DNA from: Macrothele yani
Lineage: Eukaryota > Arthropoda > Arachnida > Araneae > Macrothelidae
DNA length: 64,000 bases
Reading direction: 5' to 3'
Assembly (NCBI GenBank): GCA_039090855.1
Contig: CM077007.1
Span: forward strand, 15,363,515-15,427,514
Part shown: one piece after another, positions 10,930 to 22,134 of the stretch
How the letters are laid out: each line of letters opens with the position of its first letter
Numbering within the stretch: position 1 is the first letter of the stretch
Program-made: the position numbers and the translations under genes
The notes under the pieces: generated by a model
The model's database searches: none
Seen by the model: only the letters and a program-made list of their open reading frames with translations
Told to the model about the DNA's origin: nothing

Positions 10930-13170
10930 CTAAATTTTTATTGCAGGACATCGGAAAAAATACTTGCTGATAAAAAAATCACAAACAAAAGTCCCGATCT
11001 ATTTGTTCGATATATTGATGACATCTTGATATTTCGGAAAGATGCTGAAGAAGATCTGGAATAATTTGTTAATACATACAGCAAGATATATACAACTATT
11101 AAAACTTACAATCGAATGGGAAAATAATAAAACAATTACCATACCTGGATATCATTATCATAAAAAATAACTTAAGAATGGATTATGAGGTATACAGGAA
11201 AGCAACATTCGTCCCAAATATAATACCCAGTAACTCAAATCACCCATGTAAATTTAAAACTGCAGCTTTCAGGTATTACTTAAAAAGAGCAATATTACTT
11301 TTGTCTAATAATACTGCAAAACAAAAAGAGATAAAATGGGTTAAAAGTTTAGCTATAGATTTTGGCTACAGGGAGAGAGTGATTGACGACCTTTACGAAC
11401 AGATTCTGAATAATCGAGATAGACCTAAACAGAGTCTGACTGATACATACAGATTCTGTGGATACCCTACACCCATGTTTGCTCCTTTGAAAAAATAATA
11501 CCACAAGGCAAAGTTATTAATTGCAGAAACTGTGTTCGACAACAGCAGACTGTTGCAATTCTGTAATAAACAAAGATCCATATTACATAAAGCAGGTGTG
11601 CATCAGATACCAATTATTAATGTAAATGAGGATCTAGATAATAAAACAGTTTACATCAGTAGCCCAAAAAGAAGTATTGAAATCAGATTGCATGAGCATT
11701 TTAATAACTGGAATAAGGGAGAGATTCAAACATTACTAGTACAATACTGTCATAATAACGAGGCCACACCCAACTGGGATAATATTGGTTTGATTACCGT
11801 AATTTTCGTCATATAATCTGTGGATTATTTTTTAAAAATGTTAAAAATATACGTTTTGCGAATTATACACCGATGTGGTAATACGCCGATTTAAAAAAAA
11901 AGGTTTTATGACCCTTCGATTTAAAAAATCTGCAGCGTAATTGTTCAGGGGAGGGAATATAATTGGAAAAGGAACTCCCTTGGAAAAGTTTTCCTCAATT
12001 CAGGAGTTTGTACGGAGTGGGGAAGAGGGGATAGGAATGTCGTAATGAAAGATTCTTCTTTTGAACCATATCATTTTGAATCATTGAGGAGGCTCTGACT
12101 GTTGTGCCATCTCTGTTTTTGTAAACCAGCCAATGAACTTACACACTGCGCTTGCTGGACGAACCTAAGCATTCCTCTTTTCGGATCTCATGTGCGCCTA
12201 CTTGTATTTAGTTCGTCTTTAGCCCTTTTGACTGTCGTTGCTGCTATTTTCTTTCATTGCTATTCATGATGTCTTTGAAAAGGAAACATTTCAGTTACAC
12301 TGTCAAATTTAAATTTAAAGTGGTGGACACAATTGAGGATATGATCATGTCCTCGCGCGTAGTTTTGAGGTCAGAAAACAATCACGCAGTAAGATGCGGA
12401 AAGCCGCTGTGCCGCCGTCAGAAACGTAAATAAATCCGTCGGTAAATTCCGCGGGAGAATTCACGGAAGTTGTTTTATTGGCCCACGTATAAGCCAATCC
12501 TCCAATTCTGAAAGCAGGATTCCTCCAAAAACTTTCTTATACGAGAGTACATACAGTATTTCTATGACTTGTTCTGTATATCAGCCTTTCGTCATTGGCA
12601 AGGTGTAAGGCGTGATCTCTAGAGGTGCATCGGCATGATCTATGGATGTCATGCCCTTTATCTGTCTAGAGATAAAAATATGAAAAAGTAACCTTTAAAA
12701 ATGAATTTCTTCATTTAATGAAATTATTTTTTTTTCTTTTACTTTTTCAGACTCCTGGGACTTTAGTGTCCGACTTTTCTATCGGAAATTCCACTTCCGA
12801 TTCAACATCTATGATGAGCGGACTATAAGGCAATTATTTTCCCTGAATGTCACAGTCTACGGATAATACGCTGGTGTGGATTATGGGAAGGAATTTTTTT
12901 TTTTTAATGTGAATTTCTCTGTCTGCGGATTATACGCCAGTGTGGATAATACGACGAAAATTATGGTACTTCTCATACCACACATAAAAGATCCTGGCAG
13001 CTGAAGCTGTTATGATTGAGAAAACCAAAATGTACAATTGTCATTTGAATGTATCAGTCGAACTATCACCAGCATGTTTGAATATGATTAAAGAAGAAAA
13101 ACAATGGATATTACAAACAAGAAGATTAAATAGACATCAGAATAGAAGATTGAGAAACAGTACGACACTA
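10930..13170 (+). mobile_element. Penelope-like element remnant (RT and endonuclease) inside the mariner
   Basis: Near 10991-11035 the frame reads PDLFVRYIDDILIF, an RT catalytic motif in the Penelope style. Frame 11178-11498 continues with sequence such as NSNHPCKFKTAAFRYYL and SLAIDFGYRERVIDDLYEQI, the RT/linker region. Frame 11532-11816 contains RSIEIRLHEHFNNW, the arm of a GIY-YIG endonuclease, and NWDNIGLI. That domain breaks exactly at the pogo insertion and resumes after 12967 (HKRSWQLEAVMIEK-like). Many frameshifts. The element probably extends through the minisatellite to about 14.6 kb; exact ends are not defined. Confidence 0.7.
11797..12966 (+). mobile_element. pogo/Tigger-like element, internally deleted
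   Basis: Inverted ends CC(G/A)TAATTTTCGTC lie next to TA on both sides (11795-11796 and 12967-12968). Further inward both ends carry gtgtggataata-like subterminal motifs. A + strand start at about 12267 reads MSLKRKHFSYTVKFKFKVVD, like the N-terminal DNA-binding region of pogo/Tigger (CENPB-type) transposases, and soon breaks. At 1170 bp it lacks the DDE domain. It interrupts the endonuclease of the surrounding Penelope-like element. Confidence 0.7.
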
Positions 13171-13735
13171 GATTAAGATTGAAATAGGACAACACTAGAT
13201 TAAGATTGAAATAGGACAACACTAGATTAAGATTGAAATAGGACACTGGATTAAGATTGAAACAGGACGACACTAGATTAAGATTGAAACAGGACGACAC
13301 TAGATTAAGATTGAAACAGGATGACACTAGATTAAGATTGAAACAGGACGGCACTAGATTAAGATTGAAACAGGACGGCACTAGATGAAGATTGAAACAG
13401 GACGGCACTAGATTAAGATTGAAACAGGACGGCACTAGATGAAGATTGAAACAGGATGGCACTAGATGAAGATTGAAACAGGGCGGCACTAGATGAAGAT
13501 TGAAAGATGGCGACACTAGATGAAGATTGAAAGATGGCGGCACTAAATGAAGATTGAAACAGGATGGCACTAGATGAAGATTTAAACAGGACGGCGCTAG
13601 ATGAAGATTGAAACAGGACAGCACTAGATGAAGATTGAAACAGGACGGCGCTAGATGAAGATTGAAACAGGATGGCACTAGATGAAGATTGAAACAGGAC
13701 TGCGCTAGATGAAGATTGAAACAGGACGACACTAA
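13165..13735. repeat. 27-bp minisatellite, about 22 units
   Basis: Units like gatgaagattgaaacagg plus acggcacta repeat every 27 bp (one 23-bp unit), with a gradient: early units have gattaag and ataggacaa, later ones gatgaag and aggacggc. It follows the Penelope-like coding remnant directly. Because 27 is a multiple of three, two minus-strand frames (13088-13732 and 13413-13841) stay open and give nine-residue repeats such as CFNLHLVPS; these are not regarded as genes. Confidence 0.95.
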
Positions 13736-13739
13736 ATGG

Positions 13740-14640
13740 CGTCAACGACGATTTATGTAATTGGCATGACGATGGTGAGAATGATAGAGATGGCAGCAGC
13801 ATCAACTTAGGGGGCAGTTTGCATGGATGGAGCAGTGGCATACGACATAGCCTTGAGAATGGCCATGAATAATGTGTGCTGAAATGTGTCGGGACTTCGA
13901 TGTTTGGATTCCTCAGTGTTGTTGGGCATTTAACTTTAGTGTATTCATTTTTTTCTTTTTGAAGTTAGAGAAACCCTTTTTACTATTGAATTGTTTACAA
14001 CATTTTGTGCAAGCTGATGGTATCATTTACATATAATCTTGGTTTGGAATGTGCCAACAGCTTGTGGTGAGACCTGGATTAAAGCTAGTCGCCAAGATAC
14101 CATTACGAGCATTTGACAATACAATAATGGACAGATGTATTTTATTTTATTCTCTTGGTTTGGTGGTTCATGTCTCTATCGGAAGGTTGGATTTTCGCTT
14201 TTAGTTATTACGGACTTTAGCTATCATGAGCATTTTAATAACGTCATCGGTTGTGATTCATGGCGAAGTGTCTACCCCGCAATTTTTTTTGGCTACATAC
14301 TGTCTGAATGATACTTCAGGTTCATGATGAACTTTCATAATTACCCAGGTTGCTCCTGATGAACGTGCTTCAGTTGAATGTGAATGGTAATAGTGAAATT
14401 TTGCCAAATGGGACTAGCCAATAAAGAACTTCTAATGACCGAGGAAAGGTAACTTTCTATTTAGTCCTCACTTTCAAGGGTTACTTTATATTTGGTTCTA
14501 ATTTTATTGTTTGTATTACTTTCTCTAAGTTTGATGCCCAATGAATAATAATTATATTGCTGTGGGGTCCGGACATTGTGATTTTCAACGGCCTTATTAA
14601 AAATCATGAACAGAAGAATAGTGAGGTTTTATGATTTCTC
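13740..14640. other. probable distal part of the Penelope-like insertion
   Basis: This lies between the minisatellite and the right half of the mariner, so it belongs to the inserted material. There is no coding similarity. It probably holds the Penelope-type terminal repeat, but its end is not visible. Confidence 0.4.
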
Positions 14641-15814
14641 GACGTAATTCATTCACCATAATGGGCTGTTTGACCAGTATGGATCGATGTGCAGGAACAC
14701 TGTTATGAAAAAGAAACCAGCTGTATTTAGTCCATTTTTTGAATATTTCCTTCAGATTGCATCCCTAAGGTGACAGATGACATCAACATACTTTCTTTAT
14801 TCACAGTCCTCCCTTCTGGAATAAATTTATAGCAGACAAGGCCTTGAGAGTCAAAGAAAACTTGCAGCATTATTTTCCCTTTACTCTTGTCCAAATGTCT
14901 TTACTCTTGTCCAATTTCCCTTTACTCTTGTTTCTGTTTTCGAGTTCATGATGTTGATTTCCATTCACAGGTTTGATGTTTCATCTGTGGGTTGTACGAA
15001 AAATCCATGTCTCAGTCTCCTGTGTAAACTTGTTATTTCTTCATTGCCATTTCACAGTATGCTTGCTGAAGAATAGCTAATGTCCCTGATGGTCATTTTC
15101 AAAGCAAAATAAAATTTGATGTTTGCACACTGCTCAGTTGCCGGCACTTTGAACTACAATATTACTAATCACACGATAAACAAAGAAACTGCTAATGCTC
15201 ACAGACAGGAAACGAGGTGATGCGACTTGCCATGAGATGACATCATGGGTGATGCCAATATCTGAAACTGAAAACTCTCCTGTGCGATTCTTCATTTCCA
15301 CAGTGGGGATGATTCCAGGAACATTTTGAACCTACCTTGTGTTGTACCACTATAAAATTTTTGGCCAGTCATCTTTCGATGAGAAAAATATATAAAACAC
15401 GTAATTTAGTATGCTCAGCATGGTATTATGAATGAGTGAACTCAAAACAATTTAGGACATCATTTGTCTCCCATGTGACATGCATGTGCAAATCCCCTCA
15501 ATATGTTTACAATTTCTTTTCTTTCACTTTCAGTACTTATCAGCTCATCTGTGAGAAATGGAAAAACCGGAAATGTGTCGGGGGGACAAAATCTCAGTGT
15601 TTTCTGTACTTGGTGCTGTATTTTTCCACTGTACAGAAATGAATGCTAATCTGTAGCCTCAATAAAGATACATTCACCAGAAACATTTGAACTCACAAAT
15701 AAATGGCAGCAATTTTGGTTCTAATTTAGGTATAACTTTGTGTAAGAAAAACATGAAATGCAAATGAATAAATACCCTATTAAAAAATAACTCAGGGTGG
15801 CAGCAACCAAAAAG

Positions 15815-15845
15815 GTGCAGTAGTACAAAATTTGTACTACTGCAC
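15815..15845. repeat. perfect 15-bp-arm palindrome
   Basis: gtgcagtagtacaaa, one central base, then tttgtactactgcac. The arms are perfect. It sits in otherwise plain intron DNA just beyond the mariner. Confidence 0.9.
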
Positions 15846-15989
15846 GTGATGCTTTTGAAAACACTGGCTTAGTTGTGTATTTAACTGATTTTTAGCTTTC
15901 AGCCCTGAATAGAAAACAAAGGAGCTTACTGCTAGCTCTTAAAATTATACAGAATAATTTAATATGTATATTGTCATTTTTATCAATAC

Positions 15990-16600
15990 CCAGGCAGTTA
16001 GTTACCTTCACCCTGGCTAGCGCTAAGACCACTGATTGTACTGATCTACTTGAGTGCCAGCTGTTAGTTGATGAAATTCTTAGACAAACTAATGAACTCA
16101 TACTTCAGTGGATTTCTGGTCATTGTAGCATTTATTTTAGTGTGATGGCAGACAGTGAGATTGGTCAAGAGAGGTGCACTGAAGGATCAAACTGATTTTC
16201 ACTGCCTATTGAAATCTGCTAAGTGAGTGGCAAAAAGTTCCTTTTGACATTCTATCTTATAGGACCATGAGGCACTTGTAGAAGACAAATATCCAGTAGC
16301 ACTGTCTTTACTATTATTCCCAAGAGAAATAAAGTAAAAAAGAAGTTGAAGGGTGGAGAGATTAAAAAAGAAAAGCTATGGAACAGATAGACAGTGCTCT
16401 TCAGTCAGAATGGCTGAATCCTGGTAACCTTGCTTTTGTGAGCCATTTAAGAATATTTAAGGGATATGATTATCTTCATTGTCATGTACATCAAATTGGT
16501 GTGATGGCAAAGCCTGATTGTGTGCTGTGCTAGAGGGAAAAGATGACTGGCCAAGACCTCAGTGAGAGTTCTGCTTTTGAGGATATAACATAAAATGTAT
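15990..16600 (+). pseudogene. LINE RNase H and C-terminal remnant (I/Nimb-like)
   Basis: At about 16030-16120 the frame reads DLLECQLLVDEILRQTNELI then LQWISGHCSI, the core of a LINE RNase H domain (family pattern LQWVPAHSGI then NEVADRLAKEG; here MADSEIGQE in a shifted frame). At about 16436-16530 it reads LRIFKGYDYLHCHVHQIGV then KPDCVLC, the post-RNase H segment of such LINEs. Internal stops and frameshifts mark it as old. It is a different clade from the RTE copies, which lack RNase H. Confidence 0.6.
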
Positions 16601-18000
16601 AATCTTATGCTTGGTCAGGCATTTCAAATGAGGATATCTTTATTGGGATATAAGACATCAACTAGATGCTGCAGGCCAATGATTTGAATGTAGAAGTTAA
16701 ACAAAAGCAACACAAACAAATAATTCATCGTTTAAACAGGATCTTTTTTGTTTTGTTTAATGTGTGTGATTTTTATCTTATTTTTAATACACAGTGCAAA
16801 TTTTATGTTAAACTCTTCACTGAAATTCAAATGAGAAAAAACTATGGTGATTTTTCTCTTTAAATAACATTACAGTAATTGTATCTTTTCTTTCCTTAAA
16901 TAATTAAGAATGTTGTATCTGGATAAATATGTTCTGAAAGCATTTTTTTTTATTCTTCTTCACATAATTTTTTATATTTTTCTGGAGTAAAATTTTTATT
17001 TGTTTTTATTTTATCAATTTGCTTTTATATGGAGAACATAGCTGATTTTTCTTCTTTATTCTTGATAGTAAAAAATTCCGGTACTTTAGAAGTCTGTCAG
17101 AAAAAAAAAAAAAAAAAAATTTTTAGGTCTAACTATTCATATAAAAGAAGATAAGATTTCTATCCTGTCATAAAAGAACAGCTCATTAAAAATGTTAAAT
17201 ATTGGAACTAAGAACAAAAGTAGTATGAAAATTCAATTGTAGCATGATCTTTCTGTGACTAAGGATTTGTACTAAAGTACTGCCATATAGTCATCCACAT
17301 TTAAAAAATCTTACAGTGTGGTACGTATAGAGTATCACTGCTTCCTGGACTCTAAATATCAGAGTACTCAGTTATAAGAGAGTTCATGAGATTTTTCAAG
17401 ATAGCATCCATTGTGGAAATTACTAGTAATTGGATATGAACTGCCTTTATTCTCCACATCTTAATTTCTGTAACCAGTTATACATATTTGTTGATTTTTG
17501 TAGTACAAGTCATCTGAAACTTATGATTCAGTGGTATAGCTATATCAGTAATCTTCACTTTCCTTACTGTCATAATCATTATGTGTTTGTATTAATTAGC
17601 AACAGATTTCCATGCATGGCAATGTTTTTATGAAGTAATAAATTTTAGACTAAAGTAAAATTTGTGTTTGCAGATACTTTGTACTGATTGTGATGAGACA
17701 TTTTTAAAAATGACAATTTTGTGCAAGGAATAATGGTGAAAATAACAAATTCCATACCTAGTACCTTCTCTATGAACTCATCATTACTTCACTTCACAGT
17801 GTGCCCATTTTAATATTGTCTGTTGTTCCTAAGTTATTGCTTCATCAGTTACTAGTAAGATATTGTGATTTTTAAACAACTACCTGGAGAATGTAGTGTA
17901 ATCAATTAGCAGAGCTGTGGCATTTTGTTTAATTCTATAGCAGCTGTGTATAAAAATGCTGTCTAAACTGAAGAATTTTTCTTTTATCTGCAATAATTAG
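16601..18000. other. intron sequence, nothing recognised
   Basis: AT-rich with an A-run near 17101. No repeat or coding signal, ending in the acceptor of the VWC4 second-half exon. Confidence 0.5.
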
Positions 18001-18103
18001 GCAGACTTTAGTTGGGTTTGCAGTCGAGAGATTTGTCCTTCACTATATTGTCCTGAAAAAGAAGTTATACAAGAAAAAGGCGTATGCTGCCCTAAATGCA
18101 GAG
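18001..18103 (+). CDS. cv-2: cv-2-like exon: second half of VWC4
   Basis: The exon reads ADFSWVCSREICPSLYCPEK and ends GVCCPKCR, residues 181-214. It completes the module begun in the previous exon, 7.6 kb upstream. The acceptor is aataattag and the donor gtaagg; it enters in phase 0 and leaves in phase 1. Cysteine spacing (C-x4-C-x4-C, then CCxxC) is that of the second half of a VWC domain. Confidence 0.88.
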
Positions 18104-20530
18104 GTAAGGTTAAAGGTGCATGCATGTTCATAATGATGTTTGGTATTAATCTAAAAATTTTTGTTGTTTTTATTTTTTGGCAGTATCTCTTTCATGAGTA
18201 AATTTAAAAGGCAAACATTAGTGGTAGTGTGTGAATTATAACTAAAAAACTTCTTTCGTACTGAATTACAATATAAAACTCGTGTTTCCAAATAATTATT
18301 TGAAAGTAAATTCTTTGTTTTCACTTTACATCTGGAAACAGGTTTTAATAGAGGTAGAGCATTTTACTTTAATTGAATATAAAAAGCAAGTAAAAATGAA
18401 AACTAATTATGAAATTTTATTGTTTGTGTGTGTGCATTGAAGAGTACAAGTAAATTTTAATAAATAATGATTAATATTCATTAAGAAAAGATGTTTTTCT
18501 GCCACCAAAATGTGAATTTTCCAAAAACTAGGTCATAGTTTAGACACATTTAGGCACAATGGAGAAACTTGATGCTCAGTATTCATCTTCACTGTTTAGC
18601 AAGAAATATTTGTTTTCTTTTTAAATACTCTCATTTATCTTTGTCTTAGTGATTTTTCCATTAGGAAGTAAATCTTCTGAAATACACATTTTTTTATGGT
18701 AATAAACTGAAAGATCATTTGCCTCAGTATCAAAGATAAATCCAAATGCTGATTAGTGGAAATAGCTATGAAACGCTTCAAAAATTTCTTCTGGGTTGAA
18801 ATTAAAAGTAAATCATTCCAAAAATGAAATTTTTGTGGTTAATAAAGTTCAGAAATTCTTACAGTCAGTTTTATACTTTTCATTATCAATTTCTGATTTT
18901 TATTGTCGGCAACATTTCCATTTTTAAACTGTGTCTCCTTCTTTAATTTCAGTATGACAGATTTTTTTAGTTTCATCAATTTTTAAAACAGTATATATTG
19001 TAAGATTTGCATGCTAATTACATGAGAGATGAAAAAAGCAAAGAGGGATAATAGGTATTTTGTAAAAATAAAATAAAATTATAGATCCATTTAGTAAAAA
19101 AAAAAATATTGATCCAATAGTAATGCAATAGATGTTACTGAAGTTATTTGGAAACTCCGATAGTGAATCATACTTCGAAGGTTTTTACAGAAGATAATCT
19201 CAGAAATCTGCATACTTCATTTCAATAAATATATTTTCCAAACTTTCAAAAATTTAATGTCAGCGTATATGCTGGTCAAGGTTTTTTACAAATTTTTAGC
19301 TCTTGAAGTGGGGGATCAGCTTATATGCAAGTATATGTGGTATGTTATAATAATATACGGAAGACTCCTCCTCAGAAAAACATTGAACTAACTTTTTACC
19401 TGATGCCTATATCAGGAAAACTGTGTTCCTAGTGGTAAAATATTTTTAATTTGAATTGAGAACTAAAGAGTTCAGCACTTTCTTTTGGTAACTTAAGATC
19501 TTGCATAAGATCATTAAGTTTGGGCTGTGTAAACAATTATGGGGTGATGTTACTAACCTCAGGCAATAGATTTCCAATTCTTCTGTTTACTGTTCTCTGC
19601 TGTTACATTTTCCAATCCAGTCGGTTTGCTGAGATCGTCTCCTTGAGGCACTGGTCTAATTGCTGGGGTACTCACAGTATTTTTTTTTTTTTTTTTTTGC
19701 ACTGTAGCTGGCAGCTTTTATCAAGAAAAATAATTGCCACCTAAATATATTGTCTGTAGGCTCTCTCCATACCATAAGAATTGTAAAAGGCATAGCTGTT
19801 CACTTACAATTTTTTCAGTCTTAAACATTCAGCACTGCTGTGTCATTATTTGTGAGGCACCCATGGTGTGTCTTGATCTCCTAATATAATTTGAAAATAG
19901 GCTAAGTACTCTTGTTTTCACAAAATATGTAATACTTTGCATTTTTGTAGCTACAGCATAGCTTCTAAAATATCTCAGAATTATTTAAACATCTGTGAGA
20001 AGCCATTTCTGCAGACAATATCACTAAATGCTCAGCATTTCAGTTGTTCACACTATGGCCTTAACAATGAAAGGTCCATAATGTTTTTTAACAAAGTAAT
20101 TGAGCCATGGAGTAACTGGAACCAAAAGTCAAGGTTAATTGGTCATGTGACTAAACATGACCAGTTAAACTTTGCTGAGCATACATTTGGAAATAATTGC
20201 CAAAGCATCGTCTCTCTCATAAATGCATATTTACTAACTTTGATGAAATAAGTACCGCTCATATAAATTCTGACGTGATAGAAAAAAATGGAATGTATTT
20301 CTGAAATCAGCAGGAAAAATGGGCCTAGAAGCACTATTTCAGTTGTGAACATCAAAATCCCCATGAAGACCAGTGTAATGTTTTAGCAGTGGAGTAAAAG
20401 AGTGACAACAAATAACTGCCTGAAGAAGAGTTTCCTCCAAAAATTTGCAAGTATTGTTTGAGAATATATGTCCTAGTTAAAAAATCCAAAATAATATATC
20501 AATTCAGATTTAAATCTATGACGGTCACAG
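18104..20530. other. intron sequence, nothing recognised
   Basis: AT-rich with T-runs (for example 19680-19698). The 104-codon open frame at 19937-20251 shows no family features and is not called. Confidence 0.5.
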
Positions 20531-20539
20531 TTAACAGTT

Positions 20540-20830
20540 TTTGATGTGTTTACAATTAAGAAAGAATTTGGTTCCATTTATGTGGAAGTGTCCAGTCTGA
20601 GTGAATAATTGATGATAGATTCTTTTCTGTTTCTTGTCCTTTTTTCTTTTTATGACTTGTGGTTGATGATTTATGATGTTTTAGGGATTCCCAGTTCATT
20701 ACATGTTCAGTGCCTCTTATACATCTGTCCAAACTTATCTCATTGGGCATGTTTTTTTATTGCTGATTTGTGTTCCATCAGTCTAATTTTTAATTGCCTG
20801 TAGGTCTCTCCCTAGCAAGTATATACACAG
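20540..20830 (-). pseudogene. Penelope endonuclease-like fragment, inverted partner 1
   Basis: Minus-strand frames read like the distal GIY-YIG region, for example RQLKIRLMEHKSAI in a broken frame, then a segment resembling MYKRH-TCNELGIPKTS and SLRLDTST-MEPN. It matches, in opposite orientation, the fragment at 21340-21720 (MYKRHWTCNKLKISKK, then LMEPNSLL). Stops are present. Confidence 0.5.
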
Positions 20831-21339
20831 CCAAAGTTTTTCAAATTACTCCTTGGTGAAGCAAAATTTCCTTTTGTTTAACATCTGGAAAATAGCTTTC
20901 AGGTGTTATTGAGTTTTGGTTCAAGCCTTTCTTGTTATTTATTCATTGCTTATATTTTGGAAGGATTCAGAAAGTCTTCTATGGTAAATAATTCTTTAGT
21001 GTCTTATCTCATGTTTTGGATGTTTTCCTCCCTGTTCCTTTAAGCAATTTATATTAATAACTGATTCAGGGCAATCATTTTTTGAAAGGAATAGCTTTAA
21101 TTCTTTTTTGTTATTTTTTTTTTCAACTCTTCTGTTAAATCAAATTTATTCATTTTGCCTTTGCTCTAAATTGCTTAGCTACATCTAAAAAAATAAAAAC
21201 TCACTTGAAAAATTAATTACTACAGAGGATTTTCTGAATTTCCAGGAAACACATAAGAAATACTAAATATGGCTGTCACCACTACTCAGTAACAACACAA
21301 AATATTTCCCCAGTATATAAACAAAAAGAAATTTTCCTT

Positions 21340-21720
21340 CAGCAAGGAGTAACTCTTTTACATCAGACTTTAACTGCAGATACTGGAGTGACTAGAAGAC
21401 AACTGAAAATCTGACTGGAAGAACACAAGTTGAAAATAAAAACACATCCTCAACAGAAGATGATTGAACATATGTATAAGAGACATTGGACATGCAATAA
21501 ACTGAAAATCTCTAAAAAAATATCAGTCATCAACCACAAGTTATGGAAAGAAAAACTGAAAGGACTAGAAAAAGAAAAAAATCCATCATACATGGCCATT
21601 CCCACTTTAATGGAACCAAATTCACTCTTAACCATAAACACACAGAAGTAGACATCAAAAACCTGAATTGTGACCATCACAGGCTATTTTCCTTAACTGC
21701 AGCAAAAGTAAACTTTAGTG
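21340..21720 (+). pseudogene. Penelope endonuclease-like fragment, inverted partner 2
   Basis: The frame just upstream of and through 21430-21651 reads DTGVTRRQLKI, a stop, then LEEHKLKIKTHPQQKMIEHM, which fits the arm of a Penelope GIY-YIG domain (R-x-L-x-x-R-x-x-E-H-K). It then continues as in the inverted partner at 20540-20830. There is no catalytic GIY-YIG segment; it is a dead fragment. Confidence 0.5.
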
Positions 21721-22134
21721 AAGATCTAATGGTGAATGGTATTCAATTTGAAAATTAGTATGGATTAATTTTTAAAAACTTCAGTAAAAATCTACAACAA
21801 AGTGTTCTTCTGCACTGGTGTTAATTTTGTTTAATCTCAAATCTTTTTAAGTTGCTTAACCCCATTACATAAGAAAATAAAATTATCTGTTAAGTCTTCT
21901 GTGCTTTGAAACTTGAGTTTTAATAGTAATATACTGTAAAAGATTACCAGAAGTTAATACATTTTAATAAAATAATGGATCATAAGCTATTTACAATATA
22001 ATAAAACAGGCTCAAAACTGGAAGTAAAGTAAGAAAAAGTTTGAAATGTTAAACTTTTAAACTACTTTTATAAAAATTGAATATTGATGTTTTGTGAACT
22101 CGTAAAACTTTTTGTGTTCAAGCAAATAATAATA

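Larger units (their letters stand above)
10468..15339 (-). mobile_element. mariner transposon split by later insertions
   Basis: Inverted ends CAAGGTAGGTTCAAAA(A/T)GTTCC match at 10468 and 15339; TA precedes the left end (10466-10467), the right TA has decayed to tg. On the minus strand the right piece (15339 to about 14640) reads VTGDETWIF, then NPQTKHQTCEWKS in another frame, then VPAHRSILVK. The left piece (about 10800 to 10468) reads LEYPPYSP in another frame, then KSALKGRRF-like sequence. These are consecutive parts of a mariner transposase now about 3.8 kb apart, so the Penelope-like material between them inserted later. Stops and frameshifts show it is dead. Confidence 0.8.

Noticed and set aside
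13088..13732. 214-codon repetitive open frame
   Set aside because: It is produced by the 27-bp minisatellite; no start context, domain or conservation supports a protein.
13165..13735. CRISPR-like array
   Set aside because: Units are contiguous with no unique spacers, and the genome is eukaryotic.
14345..14400. hammerhead core at cctgatgaacgtgc in the Penelope-like insertion
   Set aside because: No convincing stem II or GAAA follows in the right place.
19937..20251. 104-codon + strand frame
   Set aside because: No recognised family, AT-rich composition like the surrounding intron.
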